Positions 32,630 through 41,466 of a stretch of DNA of 64,000 nt are shown in pieces. A model generated the notes under the pieces. It had not been told where the DNA came from. It saw only the letters and a program-made list of their open reading frames with translations, and made no database searches. Source of the DNA: Candidatus Nomurabacteria bacterium (GTDB lineage Bacteria; Patescibacteria; Paceibacteria; UBA9973); assembly GCA_026396015.1 (NCBI GenBank), contig JAPLXP010000014.1:16111-80110 (forward strand). Reading direction: 5' to 3'. The position numbers were made by a program, and so were the translations under genes. Positions within the stretch are counted from its first letter, which is position 1. Every line of letters begins with the position of its first letter.

Positions 32630-35611
32630 CTATGCTGATTTATATATTCTAGCCCTCGCGCAGTTTGGACATACGGAATCCCTGCCGTAGGATTTGAAAT
32701 TACATGGACGGTTTATCCACACACCAGTTTTTAAATCTCTATCATACTCAGTAATATCACGGACCAATAGATCAATCTCCTCATTTGTGATACTCGTCTT
32801 GTAAATACCATTCTTGTCTCCCTTTTTGGCCTCTAGGAATTCCAATTGAGATTCTGATACTCGATCATTGTTATTCGCACCGTGAATAAGGTACGAGTAC
32901 ATTGCGAGTTGTCGCATATAGCTACTCATACTCTCGTTTTCGCCCCGTTTTTCAATTTCTGATTTTGTTTTTACGCTACCTGTCTTGAAATCCGTCACTC
33001 GAAAAGTATTTTTTTCTATCTCCTCTGTCAGGTCCACCTTTCCATAGAAAAGTAAGCTTGGAAAGCGAGAATCTCGATACGATAGCGGTCGCTCTGTCAT
33101 ATAATTCTTTATATTGGGCAGTCTTTCCTTTACCCAGACAGATACTATTCCGACAGCTTCTTTTTGTAATCTTTTAACCATTGATTCTTCATAAATATTT
33201 TGCTTGTGTATCTGATCGAGGATTATATCTTCAAGCAAATCTCCGTTCTTCTTCAATACTTGCTCGATCGTACCGTGAACCACATTACCAAAGACTAGAC
33301 TCTCAGAAACTACGTCCGGCAAGCGCAATAGATTCCTAAAATACCACTTCCATGGGCATTCAAAAAAGTTGTTCAGCATCGTCACCGATACCTTTGTCTT
33401 TTGGTATTCCTCAGCGACCATATCGGTCAGATCTTTCGTTGAAAAATCTACCTCTGCATGAGGTACAGCAGTGACATATGATTTTGGGTCCCTGCTCAGA
33501 ATTTGTTCTTCTACTTGATTGAAATTTTTCTTTATAAATAGGTCTTCTGGCAGTTCCGCGATGATATGTGACAATTCCTGATCGCCACCTGTATATGAGT
33601 ATCTAGAATATGAAAAAGTACAGAATCGCTTTGCTCGAGTCAGTGCTACATAGAGCTGCTTTTTCACCACTTCAGCATCTTTTTCTTCTATTTTATTTTG
33701 TACATCTTCTGGGAGTGTGAATGCCTGCTTTTTGCCATGCATCAATGTCTTTTCATCCATATGAGCCACCCAGACGAAATCAAATTCCAATCCTTTTGAG
33801 GAGTGAAGTGTCAGAACCTTTACACCTTTGTCGCCATAGAATACGTCTAGTGGTAGATCCTCGCCATAAGATTTGAGTCGGTCGATAAAGTCGATAAATC
33901 TTTTCAGTGTGAATTTCTGATGCTCCCGCTCGCTCTTTTCCCTCTCCCCTTGCGCTAGGTGCAGTACTGTACGCACCACCTCCACGCGACGAATCAGATC
34001 ATCGTGATTCTCTGCTGTATCTAGTAGTAGACTCTCGCCCACATATTGGACTAATTCGTACACATCACGAGTATTGGATTCCTCAATATAGGATTTCAAT
34101 TTATCACCCCAGGAATTCACTGGATCAATACCTGTAAATAAATCTTTTTTGCCGCCACCGAGATCCTCTACGGATAGCTTGTAAGTATTCACACTCTGCA
34201 AAAACTTATGTGCCGAGAGTGGTGGTATCTTATTTATCGGATCAAACAAAGATTCAGAGATAGAGATATTGTCATATGGATTTAATACTATTCGAAGTGC
34301 CCGAATCAGAGTATCTGCCTCGGGTACACCAAAGAGTGTCAGTATGCCTGATGAAGCCACAGGTATACCGCGATCTCGGAGTATCTGCACAGCGTTTTTG
34401 ACTTGATAATTTTTTGGCACAAGAATCGTGCATTCATCAGGACTCACACCATCTGCCACCTTCGCCTCTATCTCCATAGCAGCAGCAATGATCTCGTCAC
34501 GAGGATATTCGCATTCATAGAGCTGTAGTTTATGCATCTCTCCATGATTACTCTTGAGTTTTTCCAGTGTCATCGAACTTCGCAGTAGTGTGTCTGCACT
34601 ATCGAGAATCGCCTGTGTAGAACGATAATTCTCCACCAATGTGATCAACTTTGCTTTACCAAAAAGCGTCTTAAAACTCTCAAAATATTCGATAGACGCA
34701 CCCCCAAAACCATAGATGAGCTGTCGGTCATCACCCACAACGAATATATTTGGCAATTCTGTATCGTGCCAGATAGCACGAAGTATCGCATTCTGCGTAG
34801 CACTACTATCCTGATGCTCGTCTACGAGTGCATACAGATATCGCTCGCGAATAGTCGCCTGTGCATCATCGGAATTTACCAGAATATGCCATGCGTATTT
34901 GAGCACATCATCATAATCACAGAGACCTCGCTCCTCTTTTAATTTCTCGTATTCACGATAGAAAATTACGACTTCTTTTGTCCTCTCGAGTCCATCGATT
35001 TTCTTTTCTACTTCTTTTTTAAGTTGTCCTTTGCTCTCGCCACGACTAGAAATACTATCCGGGTCATTCTTGATCCGATCAATCTCGAAATTTATAGATG
35101 CCAAAAACTCTTCAGGCTTTATATTTTCTCTTTTCAATAATGAAATCAGACTTTTGATATCTCGGAAAAACATGCCTGAATTACCTCGTGGACGAATGTA
35201 GACCCAGCTACCATTCTCTAGAATCTCATCCACGAGGGCGATATTGCTCGTCTCATCTAGTATCACCGGTGGCTTTTGCATGTCGAGAACCTGGTGGAAT
35301 TCCTCGAGTATATTCATAGCAAAACTATGAAAAGTAGAAATCTTGATCTGTGTAGCTGGAGGGCCAATATATTTCAATAAACGCTTACGCATCTCTTGCA
35401 CCCCAGAATTAGTAAAAGTTAGACATAAAATTTCGTTTGGTTGTGTTTGGTTTGAACTATTTAAAATATAAGCAATACGCAGTGACAATACCTGAGTTTT
35501 TCCAGTACCGGGACCCGCCACTACCATCACTGGACCGTCGATAGTATCTACGGCCAATTTTTGCTCTTTATTTAGCTTTTTATATGCAGAATTATATAAG
35601 TCTTGATTCAT
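32630..35611 (-). CDS. UvrD/RecB-type helicase fused to a PD-(D/E)XK nuclease with Fe-S cysteines
   Basis: 993 residues. The N-terminal superfamily 1 helicase shows Walker A AGPGTGKTQV near residue 33, motif Ia TFTNSGVQEMR, motif II LVDEHQDSS, motif III VVGDDRQLIYGFGG, motif IV NYRSTQ, motif V VLTLHSSKGLEF and motif VI YVALTRAK. From about 735 a RecB-like nuclease follows: CPWKWYFRNLL, FGNVVHGTIE, and the nuclease site KVDL ... RVTDFKTG. One Cys before it and three after (CNFKSYGRDSVCPNC) fit the AddB-type 4Fe-4S pattern. This layout fits a one-chain end-processing enzyme for recombination repair, like AddA- or AdnA-type proteins. The ATG is 6 nt after TATAAT. Confidence 0.9.
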   Translation of the reverse strand: MNQDLYNSAYKKLNKEQKLAVDTIDGPVMVVAGPGTGKTQVLSLRIAYILNSSNQTQPNEILCLTFTNSGVQEMRKRLLKYIGPPATQIKISTFHSFAMNILEEFHQVLDMQKPPVILDETSNIALVDEILENGSWVYIRPRGNSGMFFRDIKSLISLLKRENIKPEEFLASINFEIDRIKNDPDSISSRGESKGQLKKEVEKKIDGLERTKEVVIFYREYEKLKEERGLCDYDDVLKYAWHILVNSDDAQATIRERYLYALVDEHQDSSATQNAILRAIWHDTELPNIFVVGDDRQLIYGFGGASIEYFESFKTLFGKAKLITLVENYRSTQAILDSADTLLRSSMTLEKLKSNHGEMHKLQLYECEYPRDEIIAAAMEIEAKVADGVSPDECTILVPKNYQVKNAVQILRDRGIPVASSGILTLFGVPEADTLIRALRIVLNPYDNISISESLFDPINKIPPLSAHKFLQSVNTYKLSVEDLGGGKKDLFTGIDPVNSWGDKLKSYIEESNTRDVYELVQYVGESLLLDTAENHDDLIRRVEVVRTVLHLAQGEREKSEREHQKFTLKRFIDFIDRLKSYGEDLPLDVFYGDKGVKVLTLHSSKGLEFDFVWVAHMDEKTLMHGKKQAFTLPEDVQNKIEEKDAEVVKKQLYVALTRAKRFCTFSYSRYSYTGGDQELSHIIAELPEDLFIKKNFNQVEEQILSRDPKSYVTAVPHAEVDFSTKDLTDMVAEEYQKTKVSVTMLNNFFECPWKWYFRNLLRLPDVVSESLVFGNVVHGTIEQVLKKNGDLLEDIILDQIHKQNIYEESMVKRLQKEAVGIVSVWVKERLPNIKNYMTERPLSYRDSRFPSLLFYGKVDLTEEIEKNTFRVTDFKTGSVKTKSEIEKRGENESMSSYMRQLAMYSYLIHGANNNDRVSESQLEFLEAKKGDKNGIYKTSITNEEIDLLVRDITEYDRDLKTGVWINRPCNFKSYGRDSVCPNCARARIYKSA

Positions 35612-35617
35612 AAACCC

Positions 35618-35623
35618 ATTATA
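35618..35623 (-). promoter_or_regulatory. -10 box of the helicase-nuclease gene
   Basis: TATAAT on the minus strand, with 6 nt to the ATG at 35611. Confidence 0.6.
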
Positions 35624-35642
35624 CCCCGAGGGTCAGGAAAAT

Positions 35643-35678
35643 AAAAAAACCACTATAAAATTATATTTTATAGTGGTT
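35643..35678 (-). terminator. Terminator of the 35694 gene
   Basis: AACCACTATAAAA pairs with TTTTATAGTGGTT, followed by TTTTTATTTT on the minus strand. Confidence 0.82.
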
Positions 35679-35693
35679 AAATACTTTCTTTCT

Positions 35694-36044
35694 CTAATCT
35701 TTAACAATTTCTTTAACCTTATCAATTAAATGATTGTGTGATTCAAAATTGAAAATTCCAGGACCATCTGGTTTGATGGGTGAAAGTGTCGAAGCTAAAA
35801 AAGCTTTGGATTCAGAATTCAATTGCTCAACAACAACATGAGGAGCGGACCCTGGGTAGCTAAAATTTGCATAATGCAAATAGAAGTAATCTTCATGAAT
35901 ATGATTTTCAAGATCATCATACTCAATAAATACCAATACCATGGATGGCAAGTGTTTTTCAAACGTTTTATTTAAAAGCAAAACATCAACACTACCTCCT
36001 TCTAAGCTCTCTAGGAGCACAACTAACTTTTTCTTCTTATTCAT
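35694..36044 (-). CDS. Small protein of unknown function
   Basis: 116 residues, not recognised. A short basic start (MNKKKK) is followed by a hydrophobic strand (LVVLLESLEGG) and then VLVFIEYDDLENHIHEDYF. The alternating strands and helices suggest a compact alpha/beta soluble protein. No membrane helix and no catalytic motif are evident. It has a good divergent promoter shared with the ABC exporter region and its own terminator, so it is likely expressed alone. Confidence 0.6.
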   Translation of the reverse strand: MNKKKKLVVLLESLEGGSVDVLLLNKTFEKHLPSMVLVFIEYDDLENHIHEDYFYLHYANFSYPGSAPHVVVEQLNSESKAFLASTLSPIKPDGPGIFNFESHNHLIDKVKEIVKD

Positions 36045-36067
36045 AATAAAATCATATATTTGTGTAT

Positions 36068-36097
36068 ATTATAGCATAAATCATACGCATTTGTCAA
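36068..36097 (-). promoter_or_regulatory. Promoter of the 35694 gene
   Basis: Minus strand: TTGACA (36092-36097), an 18-nt spacer and TATAAT (36068-36073) with the extended TGC. It lies back to back with the exporter promoter at 36121-36129. Confidence 0.72.
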
Positions 36098-36120
36098 ATC
36101 ACAAAAAGTGTTGCTCTGTA

Positions 36121-36129
36121 TGATATAAT
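36121..36129 (+). promoter_or_regulatory. Extended -10 of the ABC exporter gene
   Basis: TGATATAAT, with 6 nt (CCTCCA) to the ATG at 36136. The +1 is expected at the start codon, so CCTCCA is not a ribosome binding site. Confidence 0.65.
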
Positions 36130-36135
36130 CCTCCA

Positions 36136-37875
36136 ATGTCTATACTTTTTACATATTTAAAGCATTATTGGAAGCTACTATTATTAGCTCTAGTTCTCGC
36201 TACTATCAATCAAGTCTTCTCACTTCTTGACCCCCTCATATTCCGTCATGTGATCGATGGGTATGCCACAAAATTTGATCAATATACATTCGCAGAATTC
36301 GCGCGTGGAGTAGGATACCTATTGCTATTGGCAGTTGGTGCAGCATTTGTATCTCGTGTAGCCAAGAATTTCCAGGATTACTATGTGAATACCATCACTC
36401 AGCGTATCGGCGCAAAAATGTATGCTGATGGGATATCGCATTCACTATCTCTTCCTTATCAGCAATTCGAGGACGAACGCAGTGGCGAGACACTAGGTAA
36501 AATACAGAAGGTTCGTACAGATATTGAAAAATTGATAGCATCCATGATAAATGTGATCTTCGTATCACTCGTAGGATTCGTCTTTGTCATTATCTACGCA
36601 TTAAAAGTCTACTGGGTGATCGCACCACTGTATATACTCGCGATACCATTGATCGGTGGAGTCAGCTATGTATTGAGCAAGAAGATTAAAAAAGTTCAGA
36701 AAACTATCGTAGCAGAGACTGCCGCACTAGCAGGCACTACGACAGAATCCCTCCGCAATATTGAGCTCGTAAAGAGTCTAGGCCTAGCCGAGCAAGAAAT
36801 AGGAAGACTGAACAATACGACAGGTAAAATACTAGAACTGGAGCTTAAAAAAGTGAAATACCTACGAAGTCTGTCATTTGTCCAAGGTACGATTATAAAC
36901 TTTGTCCGTACTGCTATCCTATTTATAATGCTGTATTTGATTTTTGCTCAGAAGATTACATTTGGAGAATTCTTTTCACTATGGATCTACTCATTCTTCC
37001 TCTTTGGGCCCCTACAGGAACTTGGAAATATTATTGGTACATATCGTGAGAGTGAAGCATCGTTGGAAAACTTTAAAAAGATCCTCGATAGTAAACCAGA
37101 AGAGACACCAGAGAATCCAAAACATATCGGAGATATAAAATCACTATCATTCAAAGAAATAAAATTCAAACACAAGATGGCAAGTGTCGAAGCTCTGAAG
37201 AATGTTTCTTTTGAAGTAAAGCAGGGTGAGACAATAGCATTCGTAGGACCATCTGGAGCAGGCAAGACTACACTCGTAAAGCTCCTCGTAGGCCTCTACA
37301 AGCCCGCAGGCGGAGAGATTTCTTACAACGAGATACAGAGTGCAGATGTAGATCTAAATGAGCTACGTAGTCAAATAGGATTCGTCACTCAGGATACCCA
37401 ATTATTCGCTGGAACGATAAGAGAAAACTTATTATTCGTGAATCCGGGTGCTACAGACGAGATGTGTCTAGACGCATTAAAGAAATCTGCTTGTGATGGA
37501 CTACTCGCTCGTGCAGAAAAAGGTCTTGATACAGTTATCGGTGAAAACGGTGTAAAAGTCTCTGGTGGTGAGAAGCAACGTCTATCTATCGCCCGCGCAC
37601 TATTACGTAAACCAAAGTTATTGATATTCGACGAGGCGACAAGCTCGCTCGACTCTCTGACAGAGGAAGAAATATCAAAGACAATCCAATCTGTCAGTGA
37701 ATCAAAAAATCACATCACCGTATTGATCGCGCACCGCCTATCGACAATCATGCATGCAGACCGCATCTATGTATTGGAAAAAGGAAGTGTCACAGAGAGT
37801 GGTAGTCATACAGAGCTACTCTCACAGAGCGGACTATATGCAGCTATGTGGAGACAACAAATCGGAGAGAATTAG
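36136..37875 (+). CDS. ABC exporter, fused membrane and ATPase domains
   Basis: 579 residues, a half-transporter that would work as a dimer. Six membrane helices lie in residues 1-310 (LLLLALVLATINQVFSLLD first). The ATPase domain starts near 340 with Walker A GPSGAGKTTL near 372, Q-loop FVTQDTQLFAG, signature VSGGEKQRLSIARAL, Walker B LLIFDEATSSLD and H-loop LIAHRLSTI. Sequence type fits the MsbA/LmrA multidrug and lipid exporter group; the substrate cannot be told. Lone gene, with a promoter 6 nt upstream and a strong terminator. Confidence 0.93.
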   Translation: MSILFTYLKHYWKLLLLALVLATINQVFSLLDPLIFRHVIDGYATKFDQYTFAEFARGVGYLLLLAVGAAFVSRVAKNFQDYYVNTITQRIGAKMYADGISHSLSLPYQQFEDERSGETLGKIQKVRTDIEKLIASMINVIFVSLVGFVFVIIYALKVYWVIAPLYILAIPLIGGVSYVLSKKIKKVQKTIVAETAALAGTTTESLRNIELVKSLGLAEQEIGRLNNTTGKILELELKKVKYLRSLSFVQGTIINFVRTAILFIMLYLIFAQKITFGEFFSLWIYSFFLFGPLQELGNIIGTYRESEASLENFKKILDSKPEETPENPKHIGDIKSLSFKEIKFKHKMASVEALKNVSFEVKQGETIAFVGPSGAGKTTLVKLLVGLYKPAGGEISYNEIQSADVDLNELRSQIGFVTQDTQLFAGTIRENLLFVNPGATDEMCLDALKKSACDGLLARAEKGLDTVIGENGVKVSGGEKQRLSIARALLRKPKLLIFDEATSSLDSLTEEEISKTIQSVSESKNHITVLIAHRLSTIMHADRIYVLEKGSVTESGSHTELLSQSGLYAAMWRQQIGEN

Positions 37876-37880
37876 AAATA

Positions 37881-37912
37881 AAAAGCCCCGCGGCATATGC
37901 CGCGGGGCTTTT
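37881..37912. terminator. Bidirectional terminator between the ABC exporter and murI
   Basis: Perfect 16-bp GC-rich palindrome AAAAGCCCCGCGGCAT / ATGCCGCGGGGCTTTT. Confidence 0.9.
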
Positions 37913-37916
37913 GTAT

Positions 37917-38708
37917 TTATAAATATTTTATTTCAAAATCATCCCCATACCAATCTTGTCCATATTTTTGAAAAATAGGATTTTCTCCTGTGATATAGAA
38001 TATGAGCGATCCGTCTAAAGCCAATTTATTATTAAAATTTTGATTTTCTTTTATGTATTTTTCAAGGAATGGTGGAGTTATCTCTTCTTGAAGAATCCAA
38101 TTTGAGACATTTGGAAAAATATTTTTAAATTCTGACACAGCGATACCATAGTGCGTACATCCGAGCACTACAGAATCCACACCAGCAGGTATGACTTCTC
38201 TATTCTGATCTAGATATGCAGACACATCCCCTCCTTTTTCTATGATAGAGGCGAGCTCTGGCAATACGAATTCATGAGTTTCAATATTCTTTTCTTCGAG
38301 AGATTCTTTATAAAAATGTGAATCCACAGTCCGGTGTGTAGCAAAAACCATCACACCGTTTGAATCTGAGATTGATTCTACTGTAGGATGTGCGATGCCG
38401 AATAGTAATCTGTCTGGATAATTTTCTCTTACCCATTCTTTCAACTCTGGATATATGGCTGTACTAGTAGTATTGCAAGCGAGCAATACTACTACACAAT
38501 TCTGCTCGCCATACAGGAATGCCAAAGCGGTAGTAGTAAAAACAAACAAATCATTTTTTGATTTATTCCCGTATGGCACATTCTTTTGATCACCATAGAA
38601 TACGTAATTGTATTCAGGGAGTAATTCTCTGATGTGCTTCAATATCCATAGTCCACCTAGGCCTGAATCAAATACTCCAATATTTCCTTTTGTATTTTCA
38701 TTATTCAT
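37917..38708 (-). CDS. murI: Glutamate racemase
   Basis: Makes D-glutamate for peptidoglycan. 263 residues. GVFDSGLGGLWILKHI at the N-terminus, YGDQKNVPYG, first catalytic Cys in LLACNTTSTA, second in VVLGCTHYGI. Its start codon overlaps the map stop (TAATG at 38706-38710), so the two genes are translationally coupled. Implies that the cell builds at least part of its own peptidoglycan, in line with rodA and uppP further on. Confidence 0.94.
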   Translation of the reverse strand: MNNENTKGNIGVFDSGLGGLWILKHIRELLPEYNYVFYGDQKNVPYGNKSKNDLFVFTTTALAFLYGEQNCVVVLLACNTTSTAIYPELKEWVRENYPDRLLFGIAHPTVESISDSNGVMVFATHRTVDSHFYKESLEEKNIETHEFVLPELASIIEKGGDVSAYLDQNREVIPAGVDSVVLGCTHYGIAVSEFKNIFPNVSNWILQEEITPPFLEKYIKENQNFNNKLALDGSLIFYITGENPIFQKYGQDWYGDDFEIKYL

Positions 38709-39412
38709 TAAATTACAATCAATTCTTTTGGTGACTTTGTAAGGATAGTGCTACCCTTTTTGGTAACCAGGATAGTATCCTCTATACGAATACCCAATTT
38801 ATTTTTTATATATACACCTGGCTCGACTGTGATGACCATATTATCGTCGAGAATTGGTTTTGTGATTTTAAAATAAATTCGTGGATTTTCATGAATGAGT
38901 TTCCCTACTCCATGACCTGTCATATGGATAAAATATTTAGCATATCTACCGAGTGCCTTTCTGCATACTTCGTCTACTGTGAACGCATACACACCACTTT
39001 TAACCTCACCAATTCCCGCTAACTCACTCTGTAAAACTAGATCATAAATTTTCTTTTGTTCAATAGTTGGAACGCCGACAAATATCGTGCGAGTCATATC
39101 TGAGCAATAGCCATTTACCTTTACCCCAAGATCAATAATCACAAAACCAGATAATTTTTTATCGGTCGGCTGTGGGTGAATATCATTGCCTGCATTACGG
39201 CCTGATGTGACGATAGGTGGAAAGCTCGGTCTTAAACCTCTTTTCTTTATCTCAAATAAAATAAAATCTCGCAATTCCACTTCGGTAATTTTATGAGTCT
39301 TGCCTAGGTCGGACCTAGGCAAGAATTTTAAGATATTTTTGAAAATAGCATCAGTCTCGCGGCAAGCCTTCTTGATATTTTCAATCTCTTCTTTTGTCTT
39401 TATTTGTGCCAT
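38708..39412 (-). CDS. map: Methionine aminopeptidase with an in-frame REP-1 palindrome
   Basis: Removes the initiator Met from nascent proteins. 234 residues, short cytosolic type. The metal-binding residues are in VIIDLGVKVNGYCSDMTRT (two Asp), HMTGHGVGKLIHENP (His), TVEPGVYI (Glu) and RIEDTILV (Glu). A 25-bp REP-1 palindrome at 39299-39323 supplies residues 31-38 (LPRSDLGK) between the first and second N-terminal helices, away from the active site, so function is probably kept. Coupled to murI by a 1-base stop/start overlap. The usual map partners (secY, adk, infA) are absent. Confidence 0.94.
   Translation of the reverse strand: MAQIKTKEEIENIKKACRETDAIFKNILKFLPRSDLGKTHKITEVELRDFILFEIKKRGLRPSFPPIVTSGRNAGNDIHPQPTDKKLSGFVIIDLGVKVNGYCSDMTRTIFVGVPTIEQKKIYDLVLQSELAGIGEVKSGVYAFTVDEVCRKALGRYAKYFIHMTGHGVGKLIHENPRIYFKITKPILDDNMVITVEPGVYIKNKLGIRIEDTILVTKKGSTILTKSPKELIVI
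39299..39323. repeat. REP-1 palindrome inside map
   Basis: CTTGCCTAGGT-CGG-ACCTAGGCAAG: perfect arms, with the central triplet inverted relative to the RAYT-1 flanking copies. Read in frame as part of methionine aminopeptidase. Confidence 0.9.
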
Positions 39413-39527
39413 GTTATTTAAATGCGCAATAAATTATTTTCTTTTTGAATGGTCTGGCTGAGCATATTTTTGTATCTGCGAAGAGATCCGAGGACCTGAA
39501 AAAAGAATATAATTTATGAAGCTGTGT

Positions 39528-40211
39528 TTATTTTTGTAAGTATGCGAGCCAGTAGTCTCTCTTGTATATCCGTCCATCAACTGTCGGATATGACGTCTTC
39601 TTTTCTAATGACAAAATTTTAAAATACTGACCATACATTTTTATGAAATCCTCTCGAGAAAATACACGCTCGTATAAATCTAAATCTCGCATATAGTATG
39701 TATCGTATTCACGACCCGGGCTATCCTTCAATAAATTTTTTACATTTTTATTGCCATCTTTGCAAAGTGCGCGAACAAAGAAATATCCCCCACTTTTTAA
39801 TACACGTGAGGTTTCTGATAAATATATTGCACGTCCTTTTTCATCTAGTGCATTTGAGCTGGTTATATCAAGAACGACATCAATAGATTCATCTGGTATA
39901 TCATAATGCTCACCAATGTCACCCAGCCTATAATCCACTTTTACACCAATGCCTATCGCACGTTCTTTTGCGAGAGTGAGGGCAGTTTTAGATATCTCAA
40001 TACCTATCACACTGTTCCCCTCTTCTGCTAAATAGTTCGCATTACGACCAGTCCCACACCCGAGATCTAAAATATTTTTCCCATCCAATTTATATTTCTG
40101 ATCCTTTTTAAGAAACTTCAAGAATCGTAAAGTGTCCGCCTGAGGACCATCCGCCTTGGTTACTAGTTTTGAATTCTGATATTCTTTTTCCCATGCACGA
40201 CCCTGATTCAT
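39528..40211 (-). CDS. SAM-dependent class I methyltransferase
   Basis: 227 residues. Rossmann-type fold with motif I ILDLGCGTGRNANYLAE near residue 46, the acidic end of strand 2 in VIGIEIS, VDYRLGDIGEHYD, and the strand 4 region VDVVLDITSSNALDEKGR. Substrate unknown; the closest general type is methyltransferase domain 11/25. It follows the type II NADH dehydrogenase by 4 bp in the ECF sigma operon. A possible quinone or lipid methylation role is only suggested by context. Confidence 0.82.
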   Translation of the reverse strand: MNQGRAWEKEYQNSKLVTKADGPQADTLRFLKFLKKDQKYKLDGKNILDLGCGTGRNANYLAEEGNSVIGIEISKTALTLAKERAIGIGVKVDYRLGDIGEHYDIPDESIDVVLDITSSNALDEKGRAIYLSETSRVLKSGGYFFVRALCKDGNKNVKNLLKDSPGREYDTYYMRDLDLYERVFSREDFIKMYGQYFKILSLEKKTSYPTVDGRIYKRDYWLAYLQK

Positions 40212-40215
40212 AAAA

Positions 40216-41466
40216 TTATATTTTGGTTATATCTCTAGAGAAAAATAGATTCATAGTCCAATCAAATGCAACTTTGATTTTTTTGAATGGTGATATGAAT
40301 TTGAATAGATATACTGTTCTCCACATGAACCATGCTATAGCACCCGTAACAGGCACACCGAAAACATTGGCTAACCCCTCGAATCTGCCGAGTGACGCCA
40401 TCTCTCCTTTTGATTCAAACTTGAATGGAATTAGGTCATATCCATTCATAAAGTTGTGCACGTTTTGAGCTACATGAGGGCCCTGCTGTGTAGCAACTTG
40501 AGCAGTCATAGGTAGTGGTAAACTATTTTCATTCTCTTTGATAAATGACACGTCGCCAATCACAAAAATTTCTGGATTATCTGCTATGTGCAGATTTTTA
40601 TCTACAAATATTCTTCCACCTTTATCCATAGGTAAAATATTTGCAAACATTTCAGTATTTGGCTTTACTCCAGCTGTCCATACTGTATATGATGAATGTA
40701 TTTTAGTATCGTCAGAAAATACGACTTCGTCTGCGTGAACCTCCTTTACTCCAGTATTCAGATATACTTTTATTTTTTTGTCTTGCAGTACAGTGAGGGC
40801 CTTGCCACGTAGCTTTACTGGAAAAGGTGCCAGAAGTTCTGGCCCACGATTCACTAGTGATACAGATATATCATCACAAGAAATAGAATCCTTGTAATAA
40901 TCCATAAGAGTATTGTGTATAAATTCTGCCATTTCAGCTGCGAGCTCTACGCCAGTAGGACCCCCTCCGACAACCACAAATGATAGCGCTTTCTTGCGAT
41001 CTTCATCTACTTTGAGTACTGATGCCTTTTGAAATGCATCGATAATACTACCACGCATCTTTACTGCATCACTCAAATCTTTTAATGCCAATGAATGTTC
41101 CTCTGCCCCTGGTGTACCAAAATAATTTGTAGATGCACCCAATGCGACAATAAGAATATCGTATGATAATTTTTCAAGACTAGTAGTAACAATCTTATTT
41201 TCTTTGTCGAGTGACAACACATCCGCTATATGTATCACATCACCATTGCGAGATAGGAAATGCTGGATAGACTCTACGACAGAATTCTCAGACAACCCAC
41301 CTGTAGCCACCTCGTGTAGTAGTGGAGTAAATAAAAAGTAATTTGTCTTATTTACAATAGTCACATCTATTTCGTTTTTATTGAAATGTCTATATAGAGA
41401 TCTATATGCGTACAATCCCCCAAACCCAGCTCCGAGTATTAGAATTTTCTTTTTTGTTTTTATCAT
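40216..41466 (-). CDS. ndh: Type II NADH dehydrogenase (NDH-2)
   Basis: 416-residue FAD-dependent, non-proton-pumping oxidoreductase that passes electrons from NADH to quinone at the membrane. The FAD-binding GxGxxG is in ILGAGFGGLYAYRSL near residue 10; the NAD-binding one is in VVGGGPTGVELAAEMAEF near 165. FVIGDVSF is the second FAD motif, and AQVATQQGPHVAQN follows. The C-terminal 45 residues are amphipathic or hydrophobic (AIAWFMWRTVYLFKFI) and fit membrane attachment. Its ATG overlaps the preceding stop as ATGA. Respiratory genes are uncommon in reduced CPR genomes. Confidence 0.92.
   Translation of the reverse strand: MIKTKKKILILGAGFGGLYAYRSLYRHFNKNEIDVTIVNKTNYFLFTPLLHEVATGGLSENSVVESIQHFLSRNGDVIHIADVLSLDKENKIVTTSLEKLSYDILIVALGASTNYFGTPGAEEHSLALKDLSDAVKMRGSIIDAFQKASVLKVDEDRKKALSFVVVGGGPTGVELAAEMAEFIHNTLMDYYKDSISCDDISVSLVNRGPELLAPFPVKLRGKALTVLQDKKIKVYLNTGVKEVHADEVVFSDDTKIHSSYTVWTAGVKPNTEMFANILPMDKGGRIFVDKNLHIADNPEIFVIGDVSFIKENENSLPLPMTAQVATQQGPHVAQNVHNFMNGYDLIPFKFESKGEMASLGRFEGLANVFGVPVTGAIAWFMWRTVYLFKFISPFKKIKVAFDWTMNLFFSRDITKI

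Noticed and set aside
41463..41466. Possible UGA recoding, as in some CPR lineages
   Set aside because: TGA is used as a stop here in an ATGA overlap, and long genes run without in-frame TGA, so the standard code holds.
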